Notes: generated by a model from the letters alone, not told the origin. 64,000 nt of DNA from Candidula unifasciata (GCA_905116865.2 CAJHNH020007590.1:172501-236500); one strand, 5' to 3'. Shown: positions 43,916-57,994, numbered from the stretch's first letter. Translations and numbers: made by a program.

Positions 43916-45845
43916 AGACCTTAGCTCCCAATTCAAAGTAGGGTAAAATAAATACAAAGAATGTGTTGGGATTAGAGTGGTTATTGACCGCCTGACCCAT
44001 GAAGTGTCGACAGATCTATTTATATAGGGTCTAGCATCATATGCCTGATGCCTTAATGTTTTTTGAGAAGAGCCAGCGGCCCTGTAGAAGCTCCGTGCCC
44101 ACCGACGGATATTGTCGTTTTGACTAATTTGACGACTGGAAAGATTTGTGAGAAAGGAAAAGATAGCCGAAGAATAGGTGAAGACAAAACGAGAATATTC
44201 TTAACAACCCTCCATCATGGCATGCATGAAATTAATCAAGTCATCCGTGACTAAAAAGAAGGGGCCTTTCTCGACATGAATGAACTACATAACAATAACA
44301 AAGGGGAGTGTACTCCAGCCACCAGCACCCATCAGAGTGTCACACAAAAAACTACAATAAAAAGGTGATGTGGAATAAATAAATTCAGACAGACTAAAGG
44401 AAGGCTCGAAAAACACCCATAAAAGTAATAGTGATAAAATATAATAATATTAGGAATAAAAGAGAAATGGAAATACAAATGTCAATGATCTTTAACTGAT
44501 TCTGATAAAAGACAATTAAAAATATATATATAGACATGAAGTACAATTTTTTTTTAAAAAGCAAATAATAATAATAATAATATTAATAAATTAAAATTAA
44601 AAATAATGTGACAATAGCAAACATGTTTAGATGAATCTATAGTGGACATTGGTACCACGTGTGCTAAGAACGCCTAGAGTATGGATAAGTTGATTTTCCA
44701 AAGCGAGGCACGGGGTATGATCAGAACAGGAAGATTTTATAGCTGTGAGAGGTATAGCTTCTTTGCCTCTGCGGTCAGAACTGTTAAAATGAATAGGGAC
44801 TGGTTTAAGCGTCTTGTTTTTAATTTCGGAAACGTGTTCCCAGAATCGATCAGCTAGCTCCCCCCCCCCCCCCCCCCCCCCCCTCTCCCCACCTAATTTT
44901 TTTTGGTTTGGTTTTTTACCTAGACTGCAGGAACAGTAAATACATGTAGTAACTACAGTTTATACACGGGTGTCACCACATGAACTGATACATAATGTTG
45001 AAGATCACAGGTTAAAGAGAGGCATGATCAAATGGCCAGGCAAATAATAATGGTGATGACGATCTCTGATGTGCTATAATTTGCAAAAGGTCTTATTGAG
45101 CCCAAAGTTCCCTTTTTACAATGACCACAGAAACAGTCCTTTATAGAATGTGTCTAAAGGGGGGCCTAACGATTAATTATTCAGTGTTGTCAAAGCAAAC
45201 ATGAGTGCAAACAATGTAGGGATGTCAGCGTCAAAGCTGCAAATTGAGTTTCTGCACCTGAAGCTTCTGCTTGGGACACATGTTTTCTTTCGTTTTTCCT
45301 ACTCGGAATGTTGTCGAACTCAAGCCCTGGGTGGTGGTTTGACTAGGGGCCCTGACACTTAGACCCCTAATGCCCCCCCCCCCCCACCACCACCTTAGGT
45401 AAGGGGACTAAAGGCTCCTTTTAACCATGTATAGAATTTCTTGTGAAAGTATTGCGGGGGGGGGGGTGGTAAAGGGGGTCATAGTTCCAACACCCCTGCA
45501 GCCACCTACCACCCCCCTTTCCCCCGCCAACCCCAAGTGTAGCAAGCTTGAAGGCTAACATTGTATACGTGGCAAAGAATTATCTAGAGTATAATTACAC
45601 ATCAGTCGCATGCACAAGAGTTCCCCAAGGGTTTCCCATGGGAGAGCAAAGTCTGACGACAATATGAACACAATAAGTAAACCAGGTCCAAGCACCAGGT
45701 ATGTCGAGAAAATACATAGTACAACACAAGCTGCATACTAGCTCCTAGCATTTCCTAACAACATTCAGAGTAGGCTGTGTTTTTGCAAACCAGTCTCGTT
45801 TACTAATGGACGCATAACCATGTTCACTCTCGCTTTCGATACCCT
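43915..45845. other. no gene seen; homopolymer runs
   Basis: Mostly AT-rich unique sequence with C/G runs (44861-44883, 45372-45384, 45455-45466). Short frames (for example at 44063) carry no domain. Confidence 0.45.
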
Positions 45846-46975
<1,130 letters not shown>

Positions 46976-47660
46976 CCCCATATTTTCTTTTGCGTCGGCT
47001 GGCCTGCTGTTGAATCAGTAAGCTTGTCAAATAAAATACAGTACAAGCTTAGAAACAAAAATTAATAACAAGTTTCTTCATGAAAGGCTTAGCGTTTTAA
47101 AATAGAGGAGAGTCATTATCTGTGAAAACAAATAAATGAATTGAATGGCATGTTCAAAATCGTCAATTCGTTTACTGAACAACTTTGATTATAGTTAATT
47201 AGAAACTTGTTGAGATGTCGGTTGAAAAATGACAGCAAATGTTTTCTAAAGTTCCAGTCAAACAAGAGGTTAGATTCTGCGCATTGGGAGAGCTGAAAAC
47301 AAGATAACTAGAATGTGCTTGCACTGGAACACACCGGGTCAAAACTATAAAGGCAGACAAAACAAAACACCGACACACATGAAGACACACACTACACGCG
47401 CACACACACACACACACATACTACACACACACACTACACGCACAAACCCACTACACGCACACACTACACACACACACTACACACACACACACTACACGCC
47501 GTGAAAAGGGAACAAGAGAAACAATACTAGGGCAGGGGTGCCCACACAAAGAAAACATTGAAGGAAAGTGACTCGTTTAGGGACTCAGCAACATACTTCT
47601 GGTGGTGGCTTAAGGGTATTTAGCCTTGCTTAAATGTGTAATGATAATCTCTAATATTAT
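46976..47660. other. no gene seen; (AC)n tract
   Basis: Contains a degenerate (CACA/CTACAC)n run at 47383-47497; otherwise non-coding. Confidence 0.5.
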
Positions 47661-47672
47661 TATATACCGAGT

Positions 47673-47888
47673 TGTTTGTTTTAGTATCCAGAAGCCATGC
47701 GTTGTTAACCCTTAGGCTCGGTATTATGGATATCGCAACCTTTCGGCCTTGATTGCATTTTAAATACCGTAAATTTGGGAGAAAATGTGGCTTTCCTGCC
47801 TACCCCCGGGATTGAACCCGGACCACAAGGAGTTCGTCACCCGGTCTCCGCGCAATCTGGTTTAGCCAATTACGCTAAAGAGCCCGCC
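47673..47888 (-). mobile_element. SINE-B copy 2 with target duplication
   Basis: Same 215-bp sequence as 25914-26141, including the B box complement (gggattgaacccgg). ATACCGAGT flanks both sides (47664-47672, 47889-47897). Confidence 0.92.
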
Positions 47889-47905
47889 ATACCGAGTGGT
47901 TAAAA

Positions 47906-47910
<5 letters not shown>

Positions 47911-47987
<77 letters not shown>
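47911..47987. repeat. (TA)n microsatellite
   Basis: About 37 TA units after an A run. Confidence 0.97.
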
Positions 47988-47990
<3 letters not shown>

Positions 47991-47999
47991 TATATACAT

Positions 48000-50217
48000 A
48001 TACATTAAAATAATATTAAATTAATATACAAATACTGAAAACCACTTCTATTCATGATTAGGGAGGGGATGGAGTTCCTTAGCACATCCACTCCCCTCCC
48101 CCACTTCTGAAGTGGGGGTACATGATTCCTGGCACGACCACTTTTTTTTTTTTTTTTAAGCCGTGGCAGTTCTGCCAGGCGGTGGCCGTTGCATTTTTGC
48201 TCCATTTGTAGACTGGAAGGATATAGTTTCGTCACCCAGCTTCTGAGTTGAGTGCATGGTGTGACACTGTGAGCTACGAGTGTTTTTCGTTGGCACAGGA
48301 GCGGAGCAACAATGGGGTGACCCGTTTGCTATGATGCTGAAACTAGGATTACTAGATTACCAGATGATTCCTGAGCTCCCAGGTTCTAAAGTCACTTGGA
48401 AAGGGGAAGAAGAGATAATGGGCCAATATAACTGACAACATATACTGCAATGTGGCACATCGAAACGAGAAGAGAACACTTTGTTATCGAAGGGTAGTGA
48501 GAGGTGTTTACAGCTGACATACCCAAATCATTGTGCCCAGTTTGATCCTGTATGGCTTAATCTCTCAACGCAGAGCGTTTAGTTGACCTCTAAGAGCCTT
48601 GAAATATGCACAAAACTCCGTAGCTCCAGCGACCACCCAAATGGATGTCTAAAATATGAACTCGCGCGAACCGTAGAAAGGAACTCGGACGCGAATTTAT
48701 AATTTTCATAGCACGAGACAAAAGTCTGAACTCTGTCACCTCACTGAACGTTGTAAAATGTGAGCGAGACAGTGCAAACGTAAGACATGAAAAGTGCGTC
48801 TAGGCGGGAGACTTTGTTGTTCAGCCTGAATGATAGTCGAACCTGTGTGTTTAAAGGACATCCTAATATTTTTAATAGCTTTAGATTTGACCCACGCTGA
48901 AAAAGCCTCATAACTAAAAGTCCTTACTGTGGAACCCACTGTGTCAATGGAATAAAGGGGGAGGGCGGGGAATGTGGAGAAGGGAATTATTGAATGCTTT
49001 GAGATGAGTACACTCAAACCACTTGGCGTGAGTTTGTTAAGAGCCCATTCTCTATTATGCGATAAAGAGCAGCAGAAGAAAATACACGCTATAATACAAT
49101 TAAAGTTATAAAAGTAAGGAGTGCTTTCCCCTCCACAAGACGTATTGCATGTATAGTACAAGTCCCACATTCTTCGACAGATCAGACCTTGGAGGGATAT
49201 TTTTTTCACAGCTTTTACTTCCCAGTTAATTTCCCTGTTCCCATTAGTCTGGAAGCAGAGGTCTAGATAAATGGAAAACAAAATTGTCGACTCAACGGAT
49301 ATTAAAATAGAATTCAGTTCGAACCAGGAGCCAAGCTAATAGTCGCGGTGCCCCAATTGCACTTTGAGAATCACAAAATCAAGCAATAATGAAATACAAC
49401 TATACCTTACAGATGAAATACAACAAATCCGAGAAATCAACTGCGTTAACTGACACAAATTGAGGCGACGGGTGCAGGCTTTCAGCGTTGAGAGAATCTA
49501 TTTAAGACTGGGTACATGTTTTCAGCCTATTATTATAACCCAACACAAATTGTACCTGGCCTGGATTGTTTTTGTACGTTATTTTGACCGGCAAGCAAAG
49601 GGATGTAAACCATGATGGGAATATGATGTCCTCTACCAGGCCTATATTGTCAATCTACCCCGGTCTAATCCACAGTTTAAAAGCCTCCTTCTCCCTTTCT
49701 TCTTCTTTCTTTTCTTTTTTATGTTCTTTTTCTTTTTTTTTTCTCTTGTTCTTCTTCTTCTTCTTCTTCTTCCGCTTCTTCTTATTCTTTTTTTTTTTTC
49801 CTTTTTCCCCCTGCTGTTTTTTTTTTTTTTTTTCTTAGTCTATTTTCGCTGATTGTGAACTAAATGCGAAAAGTCCTGATTTTTCGTCCAAGGCCAGACT
49901 TTGGTCTTGTTACAGGATTTTAATCTTGCGTGCTCATTCTGCTTCACCGATCTCTCTTGTATGCAGACTGCTAGTTTCTTGCCTCTTAAACAGATGTGCA
50001 TTGACTTCAAATGAAACATCGGTCCTATCTACACTGACCAGATGCCCGTTGGCAAACCTGTTTCTGAGATGACCACGGAGAGGTTTAGGCAGGTCTCGAC
50101 CAGGTTGAGCCATGGCCCTGGTTCACAACCACAAGAAATAGTCAGTCACCTCTGCAACCCGTTTTACAATGATAATTATACATTCACTAATTCCGTCCTT
50201 TTCAGGACGTCATTTTT
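48000..50217. other. no gene assigned
   Basis: A 181-codon minus-strand open frame (49281-48736) has no recognisable domain and no supporting splice or promoter context. T-rich runs occur at 49690-49838. The rest is non-coding. Confidence 0.4.
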
Positions 50218-50405
50218 TGTTATTTGAAGCCCTACCCTGGCTTTTGCCGGGGGCCGCAATATAGGCAGGCCATAAATATGGCCAAATGTCTGAACGCGGT
50301 TTCTGGGACCTATCCACGGTGATCCTCACCCACATGGTGGCACTTTGTGTCATCGGGTGTTTATCGCTTGTGTATTGTCCTGGTGGGGTAGAAAGTCAGT
50401 CAGTC
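50218..50405 (+). mobile_element. interspersed element D, copy 2
   Basis: tatttgaagccctaccctgg ... gggccgcaatataggcagg ... cggtttctgggacct ... gtgtttatcgcttgtgt ... ggtggggtagaaa, with a short (GTCA)n tail. Confidence 0.8.
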
Positions 50406-50457
50406 CCGTTTTAAAGCCTACAGTTTAACTGGCGTGAAGATCAACTCCTTTTTTAGT

Positions 50458-50655
50458 GAACAAAGAAGAAGGAGAAGAAAAAGAAGAGAAGGAGTAAGAG
50501 GAAGAGTAGGAGAAGAAGAGGGAGTAGGAAACGGAGCAAAATGAGAAGAAGAAGAATGAAAAGAAGAAGAAGAAGAAGAACAAGAAGAAGAAGAAGAAGA
50601 AGAAGAAGAAGAAGAAGAAGAAGAAGGAGGAGGAGGAGGAGGAGGAAGAAGGAGG
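50458..50655. repeat. (GAA)n / (GGA)n tract
   Basis: Purine-only trinucleotide tract. Confidence 0.95.
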
Positions 50656-50822
50656 ATGAGGAGACACGCAGTCCGTAATCTGAAGCCGCAATGTACAGAC
50701 GGGAAGCACACAAAAAAACAAAAAACAAACAAATTGGAGCAACTAGGGTTATCGGGTTTAACAAAAACAACCATCTAGCTATATCACCTGTGTGTTTGGC
50801 AGGAAAGGTCAATGGATTCTTG

Positions 50823-51240
50823 GGCTATCCTCCGAATAACGGTCCCAAATTATCGAGGCCGAAAATATACCCTAACAGGGCCTCAGTCACATGTAAATTG
50901 CGGGCCTCTTTCGGACGACTATACCGCCACCGCCGAGAGTATCTCCCATCGCCGCGCGTAGCGAGGGGGGGGGGGGATAAACTAGATGGCTGGGACTCAC
51001 GAGCAAATAAAATAAAGGAAGCTGCAGGAGATGCGGTAGCTGCTGCTTGTGAGTCCCAGCCATCTAGTTTAGCCTCACTCTCGGGAGAAACTCTCTGCAG
51101 TGACTTTAACTCGGCGGAAGTTTTTTTCGCGGTATGCTGTGTGATCGCCGGAAAAAGGCCCGCCATTTACATGTGACTGAGGCCATGCTAGGGTATATTT
51201 TTGGCCTCGAAAATTTGGAACCGTTATTCGGAGGATAGCC
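50823..51240. mobile_element. foldback (MITE-like) element, copy 3, intact 8-bp target duplication
   Basis: Both termini intact (GGCTATCCTCCGAATAACGG / CCGTTATTCGGAGGATAGCC). Arms pair through tcgaggccgaaaatatacc, cctcagtcacatgtaaattg and tggctgggactcac. GATTCTTG flanks it exactly (50815-50822, 51241-51248). No transposase. Confidence 0.93.
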
Positions 51241-51248
51241 GATTCTTG

Positions 51249-52740
51249 AGCCTGGAGAATTCAGATCGAAAGGCTAGTCCAATCGCACGAACTGTGTGTT
51301 GTATTTTTTTTTTTAAACCCCAAAAGGACAAAGCCACGCTTATCACCATACTGATGACTTAAACCCGTGTTTCCCTATATACCGGGTACCATGACAGAGA
51401 CCACTTGCCTTGTCTTGGTTGAGAAAAGCACTCAGAGAAACACAATAAATACTTTCCAGTTTTACAGCACAGGACAGGATGCCATCAACAAAGTTAGACG
51501 CTGCAAATTAAATACCTCACAGAGACAGAGAAAAAATGGACTATGCTACCGTGATGGGATGAAGAGATTGAAATTACATGATTGGTAAACAGACAGGCTG
51601 TCAAAGTGTGGCAGAAGGCCAAGAAGATAGCACGTCACAGTCTGAGTTCCTGAGTGACCAGAAAGATAAAGTCAATAAGACAACGATGGCTTTGAGCTAT
51701 GTGCAAGGCAGGTCAAGAATGAGAAATGGGATGGGATCATACACAAACAAGTTGCAGCATATCTAGTATTTACACACACAATCTGAAGATGCTAAAAATG
51801 TATTTGTCTCAATGTTCCTATTATTTATATAACCGACCTTAGAGACTTTATATCTCGGCTTAAAACTGACGTAAAGACTTGAATCAGGCACTGTTGGATT
51901 GCATTTTTCAACAGCTATTAGTTTATGTCAGCTGCATTATTAGAAAATTCTGAAAACTTGACTAAAGTACCTACCAGTACTTGTCAGTGCGAGGCAACTA
52001 ATTTTTTTTTATTTTACTGTTCTATGTTCATTAAAAACTAACAACAATCTAAACTAAAACAGAACCATTTTGTGTGTTCAGCGCATTAGTTTACGATTCT
52101 CTCTCACCTGTAAATTTAGTTAAATTAACCATACTCATAGAACAACCCCAGGTAAGTGTTCGATCGTATTTGCCCTAACTCGTTGTTTAAGTAAAATAAA
52201 CACCACGATTTTAAAAATACGAACTTACGCTCTACAAAACAAACTGCAGAAAACTATCGCTTCACTTTAACAAATGCACGAAACAAACATTATTCAGTAG
52301 CAAACATCCTGTGGTAACGTTTGCAGGCAACAGCACGCTCCACAATGCACTGGCATTAGCAGATGTCGCTGATAGGTTTTTTATGCTGCCCTATAAAGCA
52401 GGGGAGAATATCGATTGTTCTACGGCGGTGCAAACAAACTTCTGACTGGTCTTCTGGTTTCTTACTAGTTAAATTTGATAATCAATGATTGCAGAGAGCA
52501 GATAGTATTGAACTGCTGAGAGAAGAAAGTATTGAACCTTGTTGCGTTAATTTTCGTTAACGGATTCGACACACACAACTATTCTTGTTGCGTTATAGTT
52601 CCCTGGTGGGGTTCAGCTGTATTCAATATTTTGTGCAGAGAATTTAAAAACACATTCAAGGATGTCATTTTAATCTAGAATAAAAAAAGATACCAAAGAG
52701 ACCCATTTGTAGCGTATAAAAAAGATAGTACGAGAGTTGC
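51249..52740. other. no gene seen
   Basis: Short frames at 51367-51766 have no known domain. AT-rich otherwise. Confidence 0.45.
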
Positions 52741-53260
52741 ACCGTGGATGTAACTAGGGCCAGGTGGAAGTGAATAGAGTCTCGTGGTAGTGATTGGGGC
52801 CTTGTAAAATTTACTGGAGCCTCGCTGAAGTGACTGAGGCCTCGTTGAAGTGACTGGGGCCTGGTGGAAGTGACTGGGGCCTGGTGGAAGTGACTGGGGC
52901 CTGGTGGAAGTGATTGGGGCCTGGTGGAAGTGACTGGGGCCTGGTGGAAGTGACTGGGGCCTGGTGGAAGTGACTGGGGCCTGGTGGAAGTGACTGGGGC
53001 CTGGTGGAAGTGACTGGGGCCTGGTGGAAGTGACTGGGGCCTGGTGGAAGTGACTGGGGCCTGGTGGAAGTGACTGGGGCCTGGTGGAAGTGACTGGGGC
53101 CTGGTGGAAGTGACTGGGGCCTGGTGGAAGTGACTGGGGCCTGGTGGAAGTGACTGGGGCCTGGTGGAAGTGACTGGGGCCTCGTTGAAGTGACTGGGGC
53201 TTGATGGAAGTGACTGGGGCTTGATGGAAGTGACTGGGGCCTGATGGAAGTGACTCTCTT
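52741..53260. repeat. 20-bp tandem array, about 26 copies
   Basis: Unit ggtggaagtgactggggcct. The central 16 or so copies are identical and edge copies diverge, as expected for unequal exchange. Frames across it (SLPPGPSHFHQAPVT) are artefacts. Confidence 0.97.
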
Positions 53261-53651
53261 ATATTCCCACATGTAGCAGTGAGTGCAAATATCCACCAGC
53301 AACGAACCTTTATTATGGAACAATTATTCTGGAAGATAAACGTCTTATTTCCCTTATTTTGTTGGCTGACCACCAAACATATGGGCTAGCAATAGCACCA
53401 GATATGCAGCAGCAAAGATCCCTAGCTCTTAGATAATGTAAAAATTAAAAGAGTCCTTTTTCCACGCTTTCAGAAGATTAGGCGTTTAGTGCTGGATCTA
53501 TATTTTAGAGATCAACTGGAAATAGGTGGGTGATGTGCTCAACAGCACACCGGCTGCCTTTACCTCCCAGGACCTTTCCTGGAATCTATTTGAAGCTGGA
53601 AGCCAAGGTCATTTTTGAAAGAAGAAAAAAAATACCGGCTCCATTCGGATT

Positions 53652-53847
53652 GTCAGCTCTGTGGCTAAGTCGATGCGAACGCTTCATAATACCGGGATGC
53701 CGAGTTCGATCCCAGCCGCTGGCCATGCGCCTTGCGTTGGTTTCAACAGTGGTATCAAGAAAGACGACCGTCTAGAAAGCAATGGCAAACTACTGGACGT
53801 AAATTTGGTTCTGCAAACGTTCTGTAATTGATACGCAACTAACCTAA
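53652..53847 (+). mobile_element. SINE-A copy, forward
   Basis: Starts at the tRNA-like head (gtcagctctgtggctaagtc; GAGTTCGATCCC) and ends gatacgcaactaacctaa. The middle has a deletion. Target duplication CCATTC[G/A]GATT (53641-53651, 53848-53858). Confidence 0.9.
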
Positions 53848-53939
53848 CCATTCAGATTTGAACCCAAGATCTTTAGCTCCATATGTCAGAGTCTAGCCGC
53901 TACACCATGGCTACAGTCTAGACATTGTGTAACAACATG

Positions 53940-54500
53940 TTATCACGACACGAACGCTCTTTAAACAAGACTAGTTGTTTACAAATAACAGTCGGTTAAC
54001 ATGACACGCAGTTACCGCGAAAATTGGAGCACGGAATAGAATGAACGATAAACACACTCGGGTGTCCTAATTCCGTGTTTGTTTTTGACGTATGAACATT
54101 CTTGGTCATGTACTGTAATAAGCCATTAATCTACAGACATCTCCGCAACAAATGTTGGTCTGTTTGGGTTAATAACAACTGCGATTTAGCTCCACGTTTG
54201 TCTCCCCAAACAGAGTAGGTCACGTTCCATTGACAAATGTGTTGGTCTACTTTCCTACAGGTTACGGGTGTTCCGCTCTGTTGTTTGCTTTCTGGGTTGT
54301 CTTGCATTAAATTTTTTATTACAAGAAAGTGAATGCCTGTGAAATAGGTTTTATCACTCTCTAAAGAGGTTTGTATTAGACCCAGTTTGTCGATGTTTTT
54401 GAAGTGTTAAAAGCACTGGCATGCTGAATTATACAACACGCGATATCAAAGCCATTGCGGAACACTCCCGTTAACTTGTGCCAAGGTCAGGTGACTCCGG
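53940..54500. other. no gene seen
   Basis: Unique, non-coding sequence upstream of a possible promoter. Confidence 0.45.
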
Positions 54501-54605
54501 GTCGACCAATAAGAAGTGAGCTGGGCTGAAGATCGACCAATCAGAAGTGAGCTTTTGTGTAAGAGTGTATAAATGGGGAGAGCAACGTCAAACTAACCGC
54601 TGATC
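54501..54605 (+). promoter_or_regulatory. possible core promoter: two CCAAT boxes and TATAAA
   Basis: Two copies of gaccaat[a/c]agaagtgagct carry CCAAT at 54506 and 54537. TATAAA follows at 54568-54573, placing a start near 54598. Spacing is typical of a polymerase II promoter. No coding frame follows, because element D starts at 54640. Confidence 0.35.
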
Positions 54606-54639
54606 AATCCAGTCATCTCCTTGTGAGATGCAATTTTTC

Positions 54640-54825
54640 GTTTTTTGAAGCCCTAATATGGCTCTTGCCAGGGGCCGCAATGTAGCGCGACCATAAATAT
54701 GGTCTGATGGCTAAACACGGTTTCTGGGACCTCTCCTTGGTGATCCTCATCCACATGGTTGCACCTTGTGTCATCAGGTGTTTATCGCTTGTGTGATGTC
54801 GCGGTGGGGTAAAAATCTACTACTA
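54640..54825 (+). mobile_element. interspersed element D, copy 3
   Basis: Same order of blocks as copy 2 but the 3' run is (CTA)n instead of (GTCA)n. Confidence 0.8.
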
Positions 54826-55330
54826 CTATTACAAACTAACCCAACTGCTGACAGCAACTGTACATTCCAAAGGGAAGAAACCGATGTTCAATGTTTGACA
54901 ATATTGCTGTAATTTTAGAACATTCCCGTCTTTGTTGTAGTAGAGTCCTAGTTTTTGGGTGAGGAGAGAAAAAATCCATGGCCCCATAACAAGCAATAGT
55001 TTCTTATAAGGACGATTGACACCGTGTGTTGTGATTTATAACCTGACGGCGACATCTGATCTCTTCGGCCCAACGCATCCGATTTCAGCAAACCTCCATT
55101 TTGTCGCCTTTTATGACGTGCTTGTTGGAAAATGGGAGGAAAAGGTGGGGTAGGAGGGAAGGGGGAGGGGGGGGGGGCTTTATTGCTTGTGACCTTTTCA
55201 AATTAAACGGAGTTCAAAAATTTTCGCTCACCAAAACTGAGACATTGGAACTGACGCTAAGTCTTTAGGTTGTTCACGTTGTGTGAAATGGGAAACGAGT
55301 GTATGTTGTGCCATAGATAACTACCCACAT

Positions 55331-55334
<4 letters not shown>
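54826..55334. other. no gene seen
   Basis: Non-coding; a G run at 55161-55178. Confidence 0.45.
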
Positions 55335-55413
<79 letters not shown>

Positions 55414-55430
55414 AGGGAGGGAGGGAGGCA
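55335..55430. repeat. (GA)n then (GGGA)n microsatellite
   Basis: About 36 GA units then five ggga units; (CA)n-rich sequence follows to 55640. Confidence 0.97.
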
Positions 55431-55849
55431 GAGAGCCGATTTGTAATAACAGTTTTTAAAAACGATGGGTGTTTTCTGTCTCACACACACACACATACAC
55501 AAACACTCCGGCGCAGATACGCACGCAGACATACACACAGACACAAACTAATGCGCGCATGCAGACAAACAACCATCCACACAGCACACAGACTCACTCA
55601 CTTACTAACTTACATCACACACACACACACATCACACACTAACATATAAGAGCGCGCGCACTCAACTAAAAGAGGGGAAAACTTCCTGAACAACAGTAAA
55701 TCGATAATTGTGAAAATTGATCATTCTAGAAGAGTGTGATATTGCGCGTCGTTGAGACCGGTGATGACGTTGATTTGAACTGTGGTGTAGACAGGGGACA
55801 CAAGCCTGGCTGCAAACAATCAGCAGTGTGAGGTGACCAGCTTAAAAAA

Positions 55850-56030
55850 TGGGTTCGCCATAGTGCAGTGGCAGACGCTCGCCTGTCTTTGATTCGAATC
55901 TACATCCAGTAGGGATTTTTCTTCTTCCTCAAAACTGACCTTGACTCCAAGGATGACCTAGCCTAACATGTATAATGACATGGGAAGTAAAGGCGGCTGG
56001 TGTAGTGTGTTCTGAGTTCCCCGTGTGGGT
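55850..56030 (+). mobile_element. decayed tRNA-headed SINE (family C)
   Basis: gtgcagtggcagacgctcgcctg then gattcgaatct (B-box-like), gaccttgactccaaggatga and gggaagtaaaggcggctgg, matching the body at 13855-14100 and 60000-60130. Confidence 0.55.
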
Positions 56031-56636
56031 ACCAGGGTCCTAGTGTGGAGAGGGGAAGAACAAATCCACTGCCTCCTCAACAAGCATGTCGTAGGAGTCG
56101 ACTAAATAGGGGTGTGGTGGGATCCTTCGAAGTCGGAGTACAACTGCCTGACAGGCTAGGAACCAAGAGGCTGCATAAAATAAGCCAGATTTGTGAAATG
56201 AATGTGCACGCAACAGTTTTTGGAACAAGACTAAAGTTGAGCGATGGACGAACACCCATCATTTTGCGATGAAGTTTACCGCTGATGAACGCAAAGAAGA
56301 AGTCAATTTACGCGAACATCGATAGACTCAACAGAAATATAGGGTTGATATCTTTTACTTCAGTTGCAAAAGGGAAGTGAATAAAGAAATTATAAAGAAA
56401 AAGAAAGCGGCAAGAAATACCAAGCGATACAAGTGGGAGGATAATATCCAGACAACAGCGATCGAAGCAGTCTCACAGAGTTTAAAACCACGAGGAGAGA
56501 AGAGTTTGTTGGAGGTTGTCGCATCCAACCTTTCCTGTGAAGGCGGCATCTCAGCAGCGGTGGCATCTAAAAGAGAAAACATAAACTTGAGTCTTTATCA
56601 GCGAATAAATCAACAGAAACATCTAACGGACTAGAT
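56031..56636. other. no gene assigned
   Basis: A possible interspersed repeat at 56085-56180 (shared with 42040). A short frame at 56377-56634 has no domain. Confidence 0.4.
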
Positions 56637-56890
56637 CAGTGTTCTTCAAGCGGTGGTGAGGAGACCACTAGGGTGTGGTGGGGGGGGGGGGTGTACTGGC
56701 TGACCGTCAAACATTTCTGTCTAATCATGTCGCTGCTAAATGATTCCAGATAGCGAGGGAGTGTACACTAGAATTTGGCGCTAGAAGTATCGACGTTTGT
56801 GTGTTTATGAGGTTGGCTCTCAGGGGGTCCTTGAACCAGTTTTTCCCTGATTTGCAGGTCCGCGGGGGGTAAAAAGGACGAAAAACACTG
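56637..56890. mobile_element. hAT-like non-autonomous element
   Basis: Ends cagtgttcttcaa and cgaaaaacactg are imperfect inverted repeats starting CAGTGTT. Flanking 8-mers gactagat and ggctagat match at 7 of 8, consistent with an 8-bp hAT target duplication. No transposase. Confidence 0.65.
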
Positions 56891-57990
56891 GGCTAGATTA
56901 CAGAGAAAGGGAAACTATTTTGCTCGTCTTTTCCTGTTCCTCCGTTGATGATGCAAACATGCAGGCAGATAATAGATAGATGGACAGACAGATAATAGAT
57001 AGATGGACAGACACCAAAAAACAGACAGACGGACAGTCGGGGATCAGACAGACACACAGACAGGCAGGCAGAAAGATCATGGAGACATGTGAAACCAAAA
57101 TAAAACATGTCAGAACTGGCGTGTCAGATTAAACATTTCCACACATGACACTACTGAAAAACACAGGTCATTTAGCTAGCACAGATGAATGCACGTAAGA
57201 TTAGTCAGACCTGGCACACAAACAAATCACATGCGCAAAAATCGTGTATCGTAAACACAACCGCCGTGCAACAGCTGCAGCTGTTTAAAATGTACTGCCC
57301 TCCATCAGGGTAGGGATGCATAAATGTGACTGCTGGACAACTAAGAACACATATTTAATCATCATCACCATCATCCTCACGTAGCAGGTCTTTTGGAGAA
57401 TGTTGCTGACATAGCCAACTAGACAAAAATATAGGTAACTTGCAAATTCTCTAAAAATTAGTGTTGCGGTTAAGAAGCACTAATCAGCATACGAAACAGA
57501 TAGACAATAACACGGCTACAAACGAAAATACACAAAATAACTTAGGTTTACAGTCAGCGCGTTCATAAAATCGCTCTCAACGCTTAAACGGTAAAGAATC
57601 TGCGGCATGCATCGTTGCTCGATTCATTATAATACATTAAATATTTTCTCGTCCACGGTTTCCCTAATGTTATGTGCCCACAGTTGTGGCGGTCAACCCC
57701 TGCCTCTTTTGCCAGGAGGCATGCCTTCGGTTACTGTTCTTTCTTCTCACAAATTAGTGTCCCGGAAACCACAGGGGTATTTATTGTTCTTTCTAAACCA
57801 CAGTGGTTTCTAATATAGCTACGGTTTCTCAGTTTTTTTTTAAATTCATAGCGCCATTTATGTATGACCGACTTTTGGTACTATAAGCCCTACAACCCTG
57901 CCCCTCCCCCACCCCCCTTTTTTGGGGGGTCCCAGTTAGGATCGTCAGCTAGGCGGACACACTTCTTTCATTCGTTGTGCTGATTCAAGA
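56891..57990. other. no gene seen
   Basis: (GATA/GACA)n-rich stretch at 56965-57070, otherwise non-coding. Confidence 0.45.
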
Positions 57991-57994
57991 AAAG

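Noticed and set aside
48736..49281. 181-codon minus-strand open frame
   Set aside because: Longer than expected by chance for this composition, but no domain, no conserved motif I recognise, no promoter or splice context. Left unassigned.
51367..51766. Two short adjacent frames as a gene
   Set aside because: No domain, frame break between them, no splice signals linking them.
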